Below, piece by piece: positions 33,700 to 45,000 of a DNA stretch of 64,000 nucleotides. Under the pieces are notes generated by a model. The model ran no database searches and was not told the origin of the DNA. It saw nothing but the letters and a program-made list of their open reading frames with translations. The position numbers and the translations under genes are program-made. Origin of the DNA: G965227875 sp965227875 (lineage in GTDB: Bacteria > Pseudomonadota > Alphaproteobacteria > Rhizobiales > JAJFHC01). The stretch spans positions 5,022,001 through 5,086,000 of the forward strand of contig OZ245783.1 in the NCBI GenBank assembly GCA_965227875.1. The letters are read 5' to 3'. How positions within the stretch are numbered: the first letter of the stretch is position 1; each line of letters starts with the position of its first letter.

Positions 33700-35991
33700 A
33701 TGGAAAACAGTGAAATCCTTCGCACCCCGGACGACCAGACCCAAGCCAAGGAAGCTCCGGGTCGGCACGACCCGGCGCTGCTCCCGTGTTTCGCCGTAAC
33801 GATTTTCGCCAGCGCATGCCTGCTGTTCTGGATACAGCCGCTGTTTTCCAAGATGATACTGCCGCACGTGGGCGGCGCGCCAGCCGTCTGGACCGTCGCA
33901 ATGCTTTTTTTTCAGGCATTGCTGTTGTGCGGTTACCTCTATGCACATCTGATCGTGCGGGTGCTGGCGCCGAAACATCAGATTGTCCTGCATCTCGGCG
34001 TCTGCGTCGGCGCCTTGTTTTTCCTCCCGGTCGCGGTGAGTGGCGAATTCGGGCGCGTACCGGGTGACGGGTCTGTAAGCTTCTGGCTGCTCGGCCTCTT
34101 TGTCGCCAGCCTCGGGCTGCCATTCTTCGCGCTGTCCGCGAACGCACCGCTCCTGCAGCATTGGTTCGCCGCGACAAGGCACCACCAGGCACATGACCCT
34201 TACTTCCTTTACGGCGCCAGCAATGTCGGCAGCCTCGCCGTCGTCTTTGCCTTCCCCTTCCTGCTTGAACCGGCATTCGGGCTTAAGACACAGTCGCTGG
34301 CCTGGTCGGCGGGATTCGCCACTCTCACCGTGTTCATTGCGGTCTGCGGTTTCATGCTGCTGCGCAATGTCCGTGTCGGGTCCGGCCCGACCATCGTCTC
34401 GGCTCCCGCATCCCCGGACGGCCCGCCGACGTCGCGACGGGCGCTGCTTCTGCAAAGGGGCTGGTGGACACTGCTCGCCTTCGTGCCGTCCAGCCTCCTG
34501 CTGGGCGTGACCACCCAGATCACGCGCGATTTCCCGGCAACACCCTTGTTCTGGATGGTGCCGCTCGGGCTGTACCTCTTCAGTTTCGTGCTCGTGTTTT
34601 CCCGCGGGACCGCATCGCGTTTCGGTTGGGCCGTGGTGCTCCAGCCTTTTACGCTCGTCGCTGCACTGGCGCTTGCCGCCGGAGCACCTCTCTTTTCCGG
34701 CTGGCCGGGCATCGTCGGGATCGGAGTTCACGTGGCCAATTTCTTCGTCTGCGCACTGGTCTGCCATGGCACGCTGGCCGGCGATAGGCCCGCCGCGAGC
34801 CGGCTCACCGAGTTCTATTTCTTCATGTCTCTCGGCGGTGTCTGCGGCGGCATTTTCAACGCGCTTGTCGCACCGGCCGTTTTTCACGACCTCTACGAAT
34901 ATCCCCTGGTTCTGCTGCTCGCCGCCCTCCTCGGTCCGACATGGAAATCTCTTTTTGGCATCTCCCGGCTGCACATCTCGATCGCCTACGTCCCGGCTGG
35001 TCTGCTTGTCGTGCTTGGCGCGCTTGCCGCAGCTCTCGCCTATGTCCCCATGGAGACCTGGGCCATTCGCTGGGCGGGCGTCGCGTCGCTGGTCATGGTC
35101 GTTGCAGGCATCGCCATGGTCTTCGCCAACAGGGTCGCGTTCGGCGCCAGCCTCGCCGCCGCCCTCATCGTCTACAGCGTCGCCACTCACGACTCCGACA
35201 TTCTTCACCGGTCTCGGAGTTTCTTCGGCACGTTCCAAATCAAGCGCATCATCGACGGCCAGGTGCTTCAGCTTTCTCACGGGAGCACGATCCACGGATG
35301 GCAGACGACCGACCCCAGGACGTACAGGCTGACGACCTCCTACTATCATCTCGACGGGCCGCTGGGTCAGCTGTTCGTGGCGCTTCGCAAGACCAAGTCG
35401 CACAGGCACGTGGCGTCGGTCGGGCTCGGGGTGGGAACCTCGGTTTGTTACAAGCTGCCCGGTCAGACCTGGGACCTGTTTGAGATCGATCCACATGTCG
35501 TCGCGCTCGCACGCGACGCGCGCTGGTTTCACTACCTCGAAAAGTGCGGCGACAACGCAAAGATCATCCTCGGCGATGCGCGCCTTTCGCTGCTGGACGC
35601 CCCCGACGATCACTACGATCTCATCATCCTGGATGCGTTTTCTTCCGACGCCATTCCCATGCATCTGCTGACGCGCGAGGCCTTCCGGCTGTATCTCCGC
35701 AAACTCGACGAAAACGGGTTGATCGCGATCCATATCAGCAACCGGCATGTCTCACTGGAGGGCCAGATCGCGAACCAGGCGGCCGCTCTCGGACTTATCG
35801 CCATTGTCCAGTCCCACGCGCCGACGGAAAAGAACTCGACGGAGTTTCCGTCCCAGTGGATGGTCCTTGGCCGTGAAATCGGTGACTTTCCCTTCGACGA
35901 GACGGAAGACCGCTGGAACAAGGCCCGGACCGACCCGGACGTCGACATCTGGACCGACGACTACTCGAACCTGCTGCAGGTTCTGAACTGA
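33700..35991 (+). CDS. Fused polytopic membrane / spermidine-synthase-like protein
   Basis: 763 residues. The N-terminal two thirds hold about a dozen hydrophobic helices starting at LLPCFAVTIFASACLLFWI. The C-terminal third is an aminopropyltransferase-like Rossmann domain with the nucleotide-binding GLGVGTS, the acidic EIDPHVVALARD strand end, LGDARLSLL, and a catalytic-type loop LDAFSSDAIPMHLL. This fused architecture is widespread, but its reaction is not settled. I chose the ATG at 33700 because the open frame upstream crosses the tpsB-strand hairpin. It is divergent from tpsB and convergent with tpsA, whose stop is only 10 bp away. Confidence 0.85.
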   Translation: MENSEILRTPDDQTQAKEAPGRHDPALLPCFAVTIFASACLLFWIQPLFSKMILPHVGGAPAVWTVAMLFFQALLLCGYLYAHLIVRVLAPKHQIVLHLGVCVGALFFLPVAVSGEFGRVPGDGSVSFWLLGLFVASLGLPFFALSANAPLLQHWFAATRHHQAHDPYFLYGASNVGSLAVVFAFPFLLEPAFGLKTQSLAWSAGFATLTVFIAVCGFMLLRNVRVGSGPTIVSAPASPDGPPTSRRALLLQRGWWTLLAFVPSSLLLGVTTQITRDFPATPLFWMVPLGLYLFSFVLVFSRGTASRFGWAVVLQPFTLVAALALAAGAPLFSGWPGIVGIGVHVANFFVCALVCHGTLAGDRPAASRLTEFYFFMSLGGVCGGIFNALVAPAVFHDLYEYPLVLLLAALLGPTWKSLFGISRLHISIAYVPAGLLVVLGALAAALAYVPMETWAIRWAGVASLVMVVAGIAMVFANRVAFGASLAAALIVYSVATHDSDILHRSRSFFGTFQIKRIIDGQVLQLSHGSTIHGWQTTDPRTYRLTTSYYHLDGPLGQLFVALRKTKSHRHVASVGLGVGTSVCYKLPGQTWDLFEIDPHVVALARDARWFHYLEKCGDNAKIILGDARLSLLDAPDDHYDLIILDAFSSDAIPMHLLTREAFRLYLRKLDENGLIAIHISNRHVSLEGQIANQAAALGLIAIVQSHAPTEKNSTEFPSQWMVLGREIGDFPFDETEDRWNKARTDPDVDIWTDDYSNLLQVLN

Positions 35992-36001
35992 TACCCGTGC
36001 G

Positions 36002-39000
36002 CTACTCTTCACTTTTAAGCCCCAGAGCTTTCAGCATCTCACCAGCGTCATCGGCTGAAAGTCCAAAAGCGGTCGTCCCCAGGGAACTGGCAATACCTGC
36101 ACCGGCATCGACGGATGCCGCGACACTTTTCTGAAGCAGCTCGGTGAGCGCTTCGCCGCTGACGGAGGTGTCCACCTCCACGCCGGCAGTTCGCAGGATG
36201 CGTCTCTTTTCCGTATCCGGGATCTTCTCGATGCTGGCATGTTTTTTGACCGCAACCTTCATCGCCGCCGACACGGTGATGGCGAGCTTGACCTTGGGCT
36301 GCGCCACCAAAAGCTTGACTTCGGTTTCCTTCAGCGAACCGACGGCTTCGGTTACGGCTGCTACCGTTTCGGCGACCGGCGGCGCGGCATACGCGGTCTG
36401 GGTCCGTTCCTCGGCCGCCGTCTCAAGTGTCGTGCTTGTCCCCTTCGTTGAATCTCCGACGACTGCGGCGACAAGTTCCTGCTGGCCTTCGCGGATATTC
36501 GATTCCAGCGTTGCTTTGTTGTCCTTTGCGGTGTTGATCAGGTCCGAGCCGGCGGCCTGGGCATTGTCGACCCGTTCACCGAGGTCTTCCTTTATCTCCT
36601 GGCCAAGATCACGTCCCTCGTGGTTACCGAAACCGCCGCCTTTTTTCGTCGTTGTCTTCTCGGACGTCACGTTTGCCTGCGATGCATCCCGGTTGGTATT
36701 CCGCGCCGCCGTATAGCCTTCGAAGGAGCTTGTGACGCTGCCCGACCCGATGGTTGTCTGCACCGTCTGGCTCTGTCGTGTCTTGCGTGTCGTGAGGCCG
36801 GCGCCGACACCACTTCCGAGATCTTCCGGGTTGATGAGTTGGTCCGGCCGCAAGGAGACATTGAAGTCCGCTGATTTTTCGGTCACGCCGCCTTCGAACG
36901 TCTGGCGCTGGATCTCGATATCGCTCGTGTCGAGCTGGGTTTGCCCGTCGGTGTCACTCGCGATGATCCCCAGGTCCAGCGTCGTTTTTCCGCCAACATC
37001 GACATTGACCAGCCCCTGGCCGACAATCCCGCTCTGTTCCCGGATAATCGCACTGTCGCCCTTTGCGGTGGTGACCTTCAGTTCAACACCTGTGCTCAAA
37101 ACCCTGTCGAGGTCGCCTTTTACGGTCGGCGAAAGAAAAGATGTCGCCTTGGTGAGCTTGTTCGTCTTCGGCTTCATTGCATAGGCGTTGCCGCCCTTAT
37201 CGATCGAAACGCCCGCCTTTGGCGGTTTCGCCTTGATGCTGGCCTTGCCGCCGGCGACGTAGGAACTGAACTCCGTCGCGTTGTAGTTCTCCGTGTCCAC
37301 GACGGAGCGGATGGTCAGGGTTCCACCGATGTCCGCATCGACTTCCCGGCCGGAGAGTTTCGCTCCGGTGAGGCTCGTGTCACCGCCCGACTTCAGCGAC
37401 AGTTTGCCGCCGGACGAGAAGCCCGCCTGGTCGTGCGTCGTGCTCTCGTAATTTTTCACCGCGACATCCACGCCCACATTGAGCGCTCCGTAGTTCTGCC
37501 CGCGGTCGCGCTCGGTCTTGATTTCGGTGAATGTCTGGGTCTGGTGGTCAATTTCGCTCGTCGTGCCTTTCGTTACCTTCCCTGTGAGCTGTGCGGTCTT
37601 GCTTCCCTTCTGGACCTTCTTGCCGTCTGGCCCGATCTTGACGTCCAGGTTGCCCTGCTGGGTCTTTTCCATCTCGTACTGGGTAATGGTCTGTTTGCCG
37701 GCGACCTTCTGCCCGTCTTCCTTCGAATACTGCGTTATGTTCTGGTTGCTGCCGCCAACGTCTATGAGAACGCTCTTCTGGCTGTAGGTCACCGAGGATT
37801 CGGCGGACTTGAGATCGATATTGCCGCCAGCCTCGACGTCGACATTGCCTGAGGCGTCGACATTTCCGCCGACGGACGTGAGATTCTGCCCGGCGATCAC
37901 GCGCGCATCGCCGCCGGTGGTGATCGTGCCGCCTCGGCGTTGGACGATATCCGTGTTTTCCTTGTCGACCTCGACTTTCAGCTTGAACGAGGTGTTCGTC
38001 GTTTGCTTGGCGTTGCGCTTCTTGATATCTGCATCCGTCAGCGTCACCTTGGTGCCCTTCTTGCCGGACGCGGTGGGTGCGTTCTTGACTTTGGTCTGCC
38101 CGTCCTTGGACAGCGCGAAACTCGGCCCCTTGTATGTTGAGGTCTTGCCGTAACTCGCTTCGATGTCGACCAGGGACGAACTGCGGCTGTAGGTATCTTC
38201 AGTCGCATCGAAGGTGACGTCACCTTCCTTCGCCTCGACGGAAAGGTTGCCGCCAACGACACCGTCGACCCCCTTGAGCAGGACGTCTCCACCCCCCGAG
38301 CTTACGGTCAAGTCGCCACCGGTGACGATTTGCGAACCGGTTTCACGGGTGCTGCGTTCGGAGACGCTTTCCTTCTTGAACGCAAACGAGAGGGATTTGG
38401 ACGTGGCCGTCGTAGCCGTCGTGCCGGTATTCGCAGGCATCGGTACGGAAGCCCCCTGCTTCCCCTTCTTTCCTCCGGCCTTTGCCGCCTTGGCCTGCTG
38501 GAACGCCTTGAGCTGATCGTGTTCGTTGCCCTTGAAGGTGTTTTTCGTCTTCTGTTTCGAGCCGCTGATGCCCGCTGAGACGGCAATCGTGTTCGACGAG
38601 GTTTCGTACGTGTCCTGCGTCGCGTCGAAACGCACATTGCCGCCGGCCGCCACGCTCGTGTCCCCTTTCGAGCCGATGTTCGTTCCTTCAAAGGTCGTGT
38701 CGACACCGGACGTTACCGAGACGTTGCCGCCTGAGACGATCAGTCCTGCTTCGCTCTGGCTCGCCTTGGCATTCTCGCTCGAGCGTTCAAAGCTGAACTT
38801 GGCCGACGCGGCGGAAGGCGTCCCCTCCTGTGCGCCGCCCGCGGCCTTGCCTGCCGAAAACGAAACCGAACCGCTGATCGCGAGGTTATCGCTTGACGTT
38901 TCGGCCGTGTCCCTGGCGGCGTTGAAGGTCACGTTGCCGCCGGCGTTGACATCAACATTTCCTGCGGCACCCAGCCTCGTTCCGGTGAACGACGTATCTC

Positions 39001-42000
39001 CACCGGACGTGACTTTTATGCCGCCCTCGGACGATACGATCGTCGACCCGGTCTGGTCGGTCAGTTTTTCGCTCCTGGACGATTTCTGGTAGTTGCCCTC
39101 GATGCCACCGCTCTTCTTGCCGACCGTTACGGTGCCGTCGACACCGATGTAGGAACTCGACGCGGTGTAGGTGTCCGTCAGGGCCTCGACACTGACCGAC
39201 TTGCCGGCTTCGATTTCGACACCCTTGTCGCCTGACAAATCCGTGCCCTGAAGGGTGACGTCTCCCGTGCCGCTGCGGATTGTGACCTTGCCGCCCGCAC
39301 TGAGCGATCCGCCGGTCTGGGTGGTTGCCGTGGCTTCCGACTTCGTCTTGCTGTAATTGCCGGACACGTCCACAGATTGACCGAGCACATCGAGCCCGAC
39401 TTCACCACCCGCGCTGAATTCACTCAGCTTGTCCGTACTCTTGGTCTCGACGGAAGCGATGGTCACGTTGCCCTTGCGGGACTCCACGGTGGTGGAGCCG
39501 CCACTCTCGAAATTCGTCGCCTCAAGGTGAACATCATTCTCGGCCGTCAGGGAAACGTTCTTGCCGGCCTTGATGGACGTCGTCGACGCGATTTCCCTCG
39601 ACTGCTCCGTTTTCGAGTTATCGTATTGAACGCCGACGGAAACTCGGGCAGACGCATCCGCGAGACCCTCCGTGATCTCGTCCTTGAGGCCGATCAGGTT
39701 CGGGTTGGCGAAATTGGCGATGGCGCCCTCGCGATCGCCCTCTTCCTTGTTCTCGATGGCCTTTGTGGCGTCATCCGCCATCTCGGAGAGCTTGCCGAGG
39801 TTTACGGCGGCACTGATGCTCACTTCGACCTTTTCGGTCTTGGTGGTCGAAGTCGCCTTGTTGATGGCGGCCTTGCTGGTATAGGACCCGCCGGCGTCGA
39901 TGTTCACATTTTTCCCCGCCGACAGTTCAGCCGCCTGATCGGTCACGTCACCGCCCGCCTTGATCCGGAGATTTCCGGCCGCACCCAGTTTCGACCCTGA
40001 GAAGGTTTGGGCTTCCATTCGTTCGTTCGTCTCGCGATGGCTGCCGGTCACGCCGATGCCTTCACCCGCCACAAGGGACAGACCGGTCAACGCCAGCCCC
40101 ACCGGATTGGTCACGCCCCCAACTGGCGCCGTGAAACCGACTTTGGATTCCACCGTGTTTTTCTCGTAGGACGAGTTCTCTTCCGCCGCCAGGATGTTGA
40201 CCTGGTTGCCGGCCTCGAGCGCGATATCTCCCTTGCCTGTCGTCACCTCGGAACCGGTGATGGAGAGATTGTTCTTCGCGGAAAGGTTCACCGAATTTCC
40301 GGCCTTGATCTGGGATCCTTTTGCGGCCTCCATATGCGCGGTTTCCGTCGTCTTCGTACGCGAATAGCTGGCGTCCGCATTGCCCACGCTGTCGGTCGAC
40401 ATGCTGACCGAGAAGCCTCGTTTCTCCCGTTCCTTCACAATGTCGAGAGTTTCGTTTTTCGACAGAACGTTTACGTCGCGCCCGGCATCGACGGTCACGT
40501 TGTTGCCGGCCTCGACCTTCGACGCCGCCACGTTGGTATCGCGCCCGGAGGTGACCGTCACATTGTTGCCGGCGGAAAGCTCGCCGCCCTTGAGCTTCGT
40601 CGCCGTTACTGTCTCGCTCGTGTCCGTGCCGAACGCGCCGAGATGATTATTGCTGCTGCTTTGCGACGTCGTGGCGGTTTCACGGCCCGCCGACACCGTG
40701 ATGTCGCGGCCAGCATCGACGGCAAGATCTTGCCCGGCCTCCACCGTGGAGCCGACGACGGTGGTGTCCTGACCGGACCTGATCGTCACGTTGTTGCCGG
40801 AGGACAACCTCCCGCCGTTCAGCGTCGTGTTTTCGAGTTTTTCACCGGAACTCTTTCCCATGACGCCAAATGAACTGCTGCTGGAGCTTTGCGACGACGT
40901 GGAGTTTCGATCCGCCAGGACACTGAGGTTTCTTCCCGCGTCCACATCGAGATCCCTGCCGGCATCGACAGTCGAGCCGATCACGCTTGTATCGCGTCCG
41001 GACGTGATCGATACATTGTTGCCCGCCGACAGTTCCGCCGACTTGACATTCGATGACGAGCTTGCGGATGACGACCCCTTGCCGATCACTGCGAGCCCAC
41101 TGCCGCTCTGCTGTGACGACGAGGTCGTCTCCCGACCGGACCCGAAAGTGACGTCGCGGCCCGCGTCGACCGTGAGATCTTTTCCGGCGTTGACCGTCGA
41201 AGCGGTAACGCTGGCATCGCGGCCAGACGTGATCTTGACGTTCTTGCCGGCATTCAGTTCCGACGCCACCAGCGTCGTCGACGAGGATGTTGAACCGGAT
41301 GCCGTCCCGGCGGCGCCAAGTCCGCTGCTGTTCGAACTGGACGAGGATGTCGACTGCTCCCCCGCGGCGATGTTCACATCCCGCAACGCGTCAATTGATA
41401 TGTCCTTGCCCGCATCCACCTTGGATCCGACGATGCTGGTGTCGCGTCCGGACGTGATCTTGATACTGTTGCCGGCGGACAATTCGCTCGACGTGAGCGT
41501 GGTGGTCGAACTGCTTGAAGCGGACTTCGTGCCCGCGGCGCCCAGTCCCGCGTGGCTGCTGCTCGACGTGGTCACCGAGTTTTCCGCCGCCGTGATGCTC
41601 ACGTCGCGCTCGGCCGCCAGGCTCAGGTCGTTGACGGCACTGACCTTGCTGCCCTCGACCGCCACGTCCCGGCCTGCCGTTACCGACAGATTGCCGCCGG
41701 CCGACACCGTCGACCCCTTGACCGTCGTCTCGGTTCGTGACGTCGAACTGCCGCCGACACCCGCGCCTCCGACCGACGTGCTGCTGGTCGTCTTGACGCT
41801 CGTGCCTTCTTCGACGCCTAGGATGCGTACATCGTTTCCGGCGTCGAGCGACGTGTCTCCCCCGGAGAAAATCTGGCTGCCTGCAACGGCCAGGTCCCGC
41901 GCTGCCTCGACGCTCAGGTCGCCTCCGACGTTGACCGTGCTCTCGACCGCCGTCGTCTTGGTTTCGGTTTTCGTCTTGGTTTTCTTGATGAAACCGACAT

Positions 42001-45000
42001 TTTTCTTGGTTTTCGTAACCGTCGTTTCGGTTTCGATCGCCGCGCGTATGTTTACGTCGCGGCCAGCCTTGATCGCCGCGTCGCCGCCCGCATCCAGATC
42101 CGAACCTATCAGGTTGAAATCCTGCCCGGCATCTACCACCAGATTGCCGCCCACATCCAGGTTCGATCCGATTTTCTCGGTCTTGGAATTGGTGACTGTC
42201 TTGCTTTTCTTGACGAGCCCGCTCGCCTTGCTTGACTTGCTGGACTGTCGCGAGCCGCTGACCACGGTCTGAGCGGCGATCGTCACGTCACGCTTCGCCA
42301 GAAGTGCAGCATCACCGCCCGACGAGATGTCACCGCCCAGCGAGACGATGTCGCGGGCTGAATCGAGCACAAGCGTCTCATCGGCCTTGATCGTTGCCGT
42401 CTTGCCGACGGTACTGGTTGTCTCGTAGTTATCCTTGTCGCCTGTGACCCGTGTCTTCACCACGGTTTCGTTGACGATATCGCCCTTCTCGGTCTTCAGG
42501 CCAACACGGCGGCCTTCGATGGTCCCGCTCAGGTTCCTGATATCGTTCTCTGCAAGAATGACGACCGTGTCGCCCTTCGTGGTGCCGGTGTTGGTGACGG
42601 AATCCGCATCGATCTGGACCGTGTTGCCGGCAACGAGCGTGGCGTCGTTCCGGACGCTCCCCGCGTCCTTGATGGAAATGTTGGCCGCAGCGAGGCGTGT
42701 GCCCTTGGCGAGGGCCGCCTTGGTGGCACTGGCCAGATAGACCTTCGGCCTGAGAACCTTGCGACCGAAGACTTCTTCCTCGACGAGGATCACGACATCC
42801 TTGATGAGGGAATTGACCTGGTCTGCGGTCAGCGCCACGCCGATCGAAAGATTGAGTTCCTTCGAGACCTGCAGGCCGTTTTCGAGCAGGTGTTTGTATT
42901 GTTGATCTTCACTGGCAAATCCGGCGGCGATGAACCTTTGCCCCGCCTCCGCGAGAAGCTGTTGCCGAACCAGTATTTGTTCGTAATAGGGATCGCCCAG
43001 TCGATAGTAATCTGCCGGATCGAACCCCAGACCCTCGATCAGAATGTCCGAACTGTTGAGCCCGCTGAGCCCAAGGCTCGGATCCGTAACGATCAGGAAG
43101 GGCGAAGTCGGATCGGGATTGATGATGAAGAACGTGTTGGGGATCGGGGTCGCCACGGCCGGCAGCGCTCCCAGGGATGACAGACCCGGAAGGCCGGTGC
43201 CGGCAGCCGAGCCTGCACTCGACGTCACGCCGGATCCGGTAAAACCTGTTCGCTGCGTGCCGCCGGTATTGTTGACAGCCGCGTAACTGTTTACCGCAAT
43301 CGTGCCGAGCGCCTCGATCACCCCGGAATTCTGAAACGTGCCGCTGCCTGCGAACGAAGCGTTCCGTATTGCCGAAATCAGCCCGCCCGAGTTGCTGACG
43401 TTGGTGACGTTTGCGATGACGTCGCGCCCGGAGATGATCTGCGACTGGGAATGCGTATTCTCCAGACTTGCCGCGGTGACTGTGACGTCTCCGCTCTGGG
43501 TCTCAACCAGACCGTTGGTGTTTACCAGAGTTCCCGCGCCCGAATTGAACGCGAAACTGTTGCCTGCGAACACGACCGGCCGGGGCGTACCGGTGCCAAA
43601 CGCGGTCGTATTGCTGTTTTGGAACTGCTCCCAGTTATTGATCGCGAGATTGCGACCGGCAAAAAGCAGACCGGCATTGATGAACTCGTCCAGTTGACCT
43701 GCCGTGTCCGCACCTTGGGAAATGGTGAGGTCGATCGATGAACTGATCTTGCCACCGGCGAAGTTGACATATCCCGTGCCGTGTGACGCCGTCGCGCCAC
43801 GGCCGCCGGAAATGGACATGCTGCCGTTCGAATGTATCGTCGCGTTGGTCTGGTTCCTCAGAACGCGCGCGGTGATTTGGGTGCTCGCCGTGCCCGCCTG
43901 TGTGATCTGCCCGTAATTGGTCAGGATATCGGCATCGATCTCCAGAATGTTTCCGGCCGCCAACGTCCCGTGGTTGGCCAGCGAAACGAAAATCGTCCCG
44001 GCGTTGATATCCAGTTTGTTGGACGCGGCAATGCGTCCGGCGTTGGTCGAAGACGTGTTCAGGTTGAGAACGATGTCCGGCGCAGCAATGTCGCCAGCCG
44101 CCTGGTTCTCGAACCCGGTGAAGACCTGGTCAAGCGTTCCTGCCGCATTGCGGTTGAGATTGAGCGTCGTCGTAGCGGCGATTTTGCCGGCGTTCGTCAG
44201 GGATTTCGTTGCGCCCGTAAACTGGAAGTTGACTACTGGAGCCGAGATCTCGCCGCCTGCGAGGTTTGACAGCGTCGTCGGCGTACGGACAAGCGCAGAG
44301 GATGAGCCCTTGATCTTGCCGGAGTTGGCAAGCACCCCGTTGAGGGTAATCTGGTCCGCGCCTATCTCACCGGAACTCGCGTTGGTCAGGACACCCGAAT
44401 AGGACAGCGAGACCGTGGTTGGGGCATTTATCTTGCCGCTGTTCGTCAGGCTTCCGGTCGTGTGCCCCGATATCGAGGAGGTCGCGGCAATCTCACCAGA
44501 GTTGGTGCTTGCGCCGCTGCCGAGACCGTTGCCCCCGAGTGTGATCGACTGGCCACGCAGCGATCCGGAATTGTCGGTACTGGTGGCGACGTTGATCTGC
44601 AACTGGCCCGCGGCGACGACACCCTTGCTGTTGGTCGCCAGGCTGTCGCCATCGATCGTCAGCGTGTTCGCGCCAACCGTCGCCGTGTTGCCGCTGGTGA
44701 CCGCCGAGTTCAGGATTTCGGCCGCGCCGCTCAGGTTTGTCGTCAAGTCACCCGTTCCGGCCGTGCCGGCGTCCCCGCGAAGTGCGGCTGCGGCCCCGAT
44801 GACCTTGCTGGCGTTTCGTACCGTCAGGTTCGTCCCGTTGACCTGTAGAGCGTTATCCGCCTGGACCGATGCCGTGTCGACGGTGAGCGTAGCGCCGCTG
44901 GCCGTCAGGTTGCGCCCGGCAATCACCTCAGAATTGATCAGCTCGACATCCGCCCCGCCCGTCGCGTTGATCGTGACGTCCTGGGCCGCATTCACCCGCT

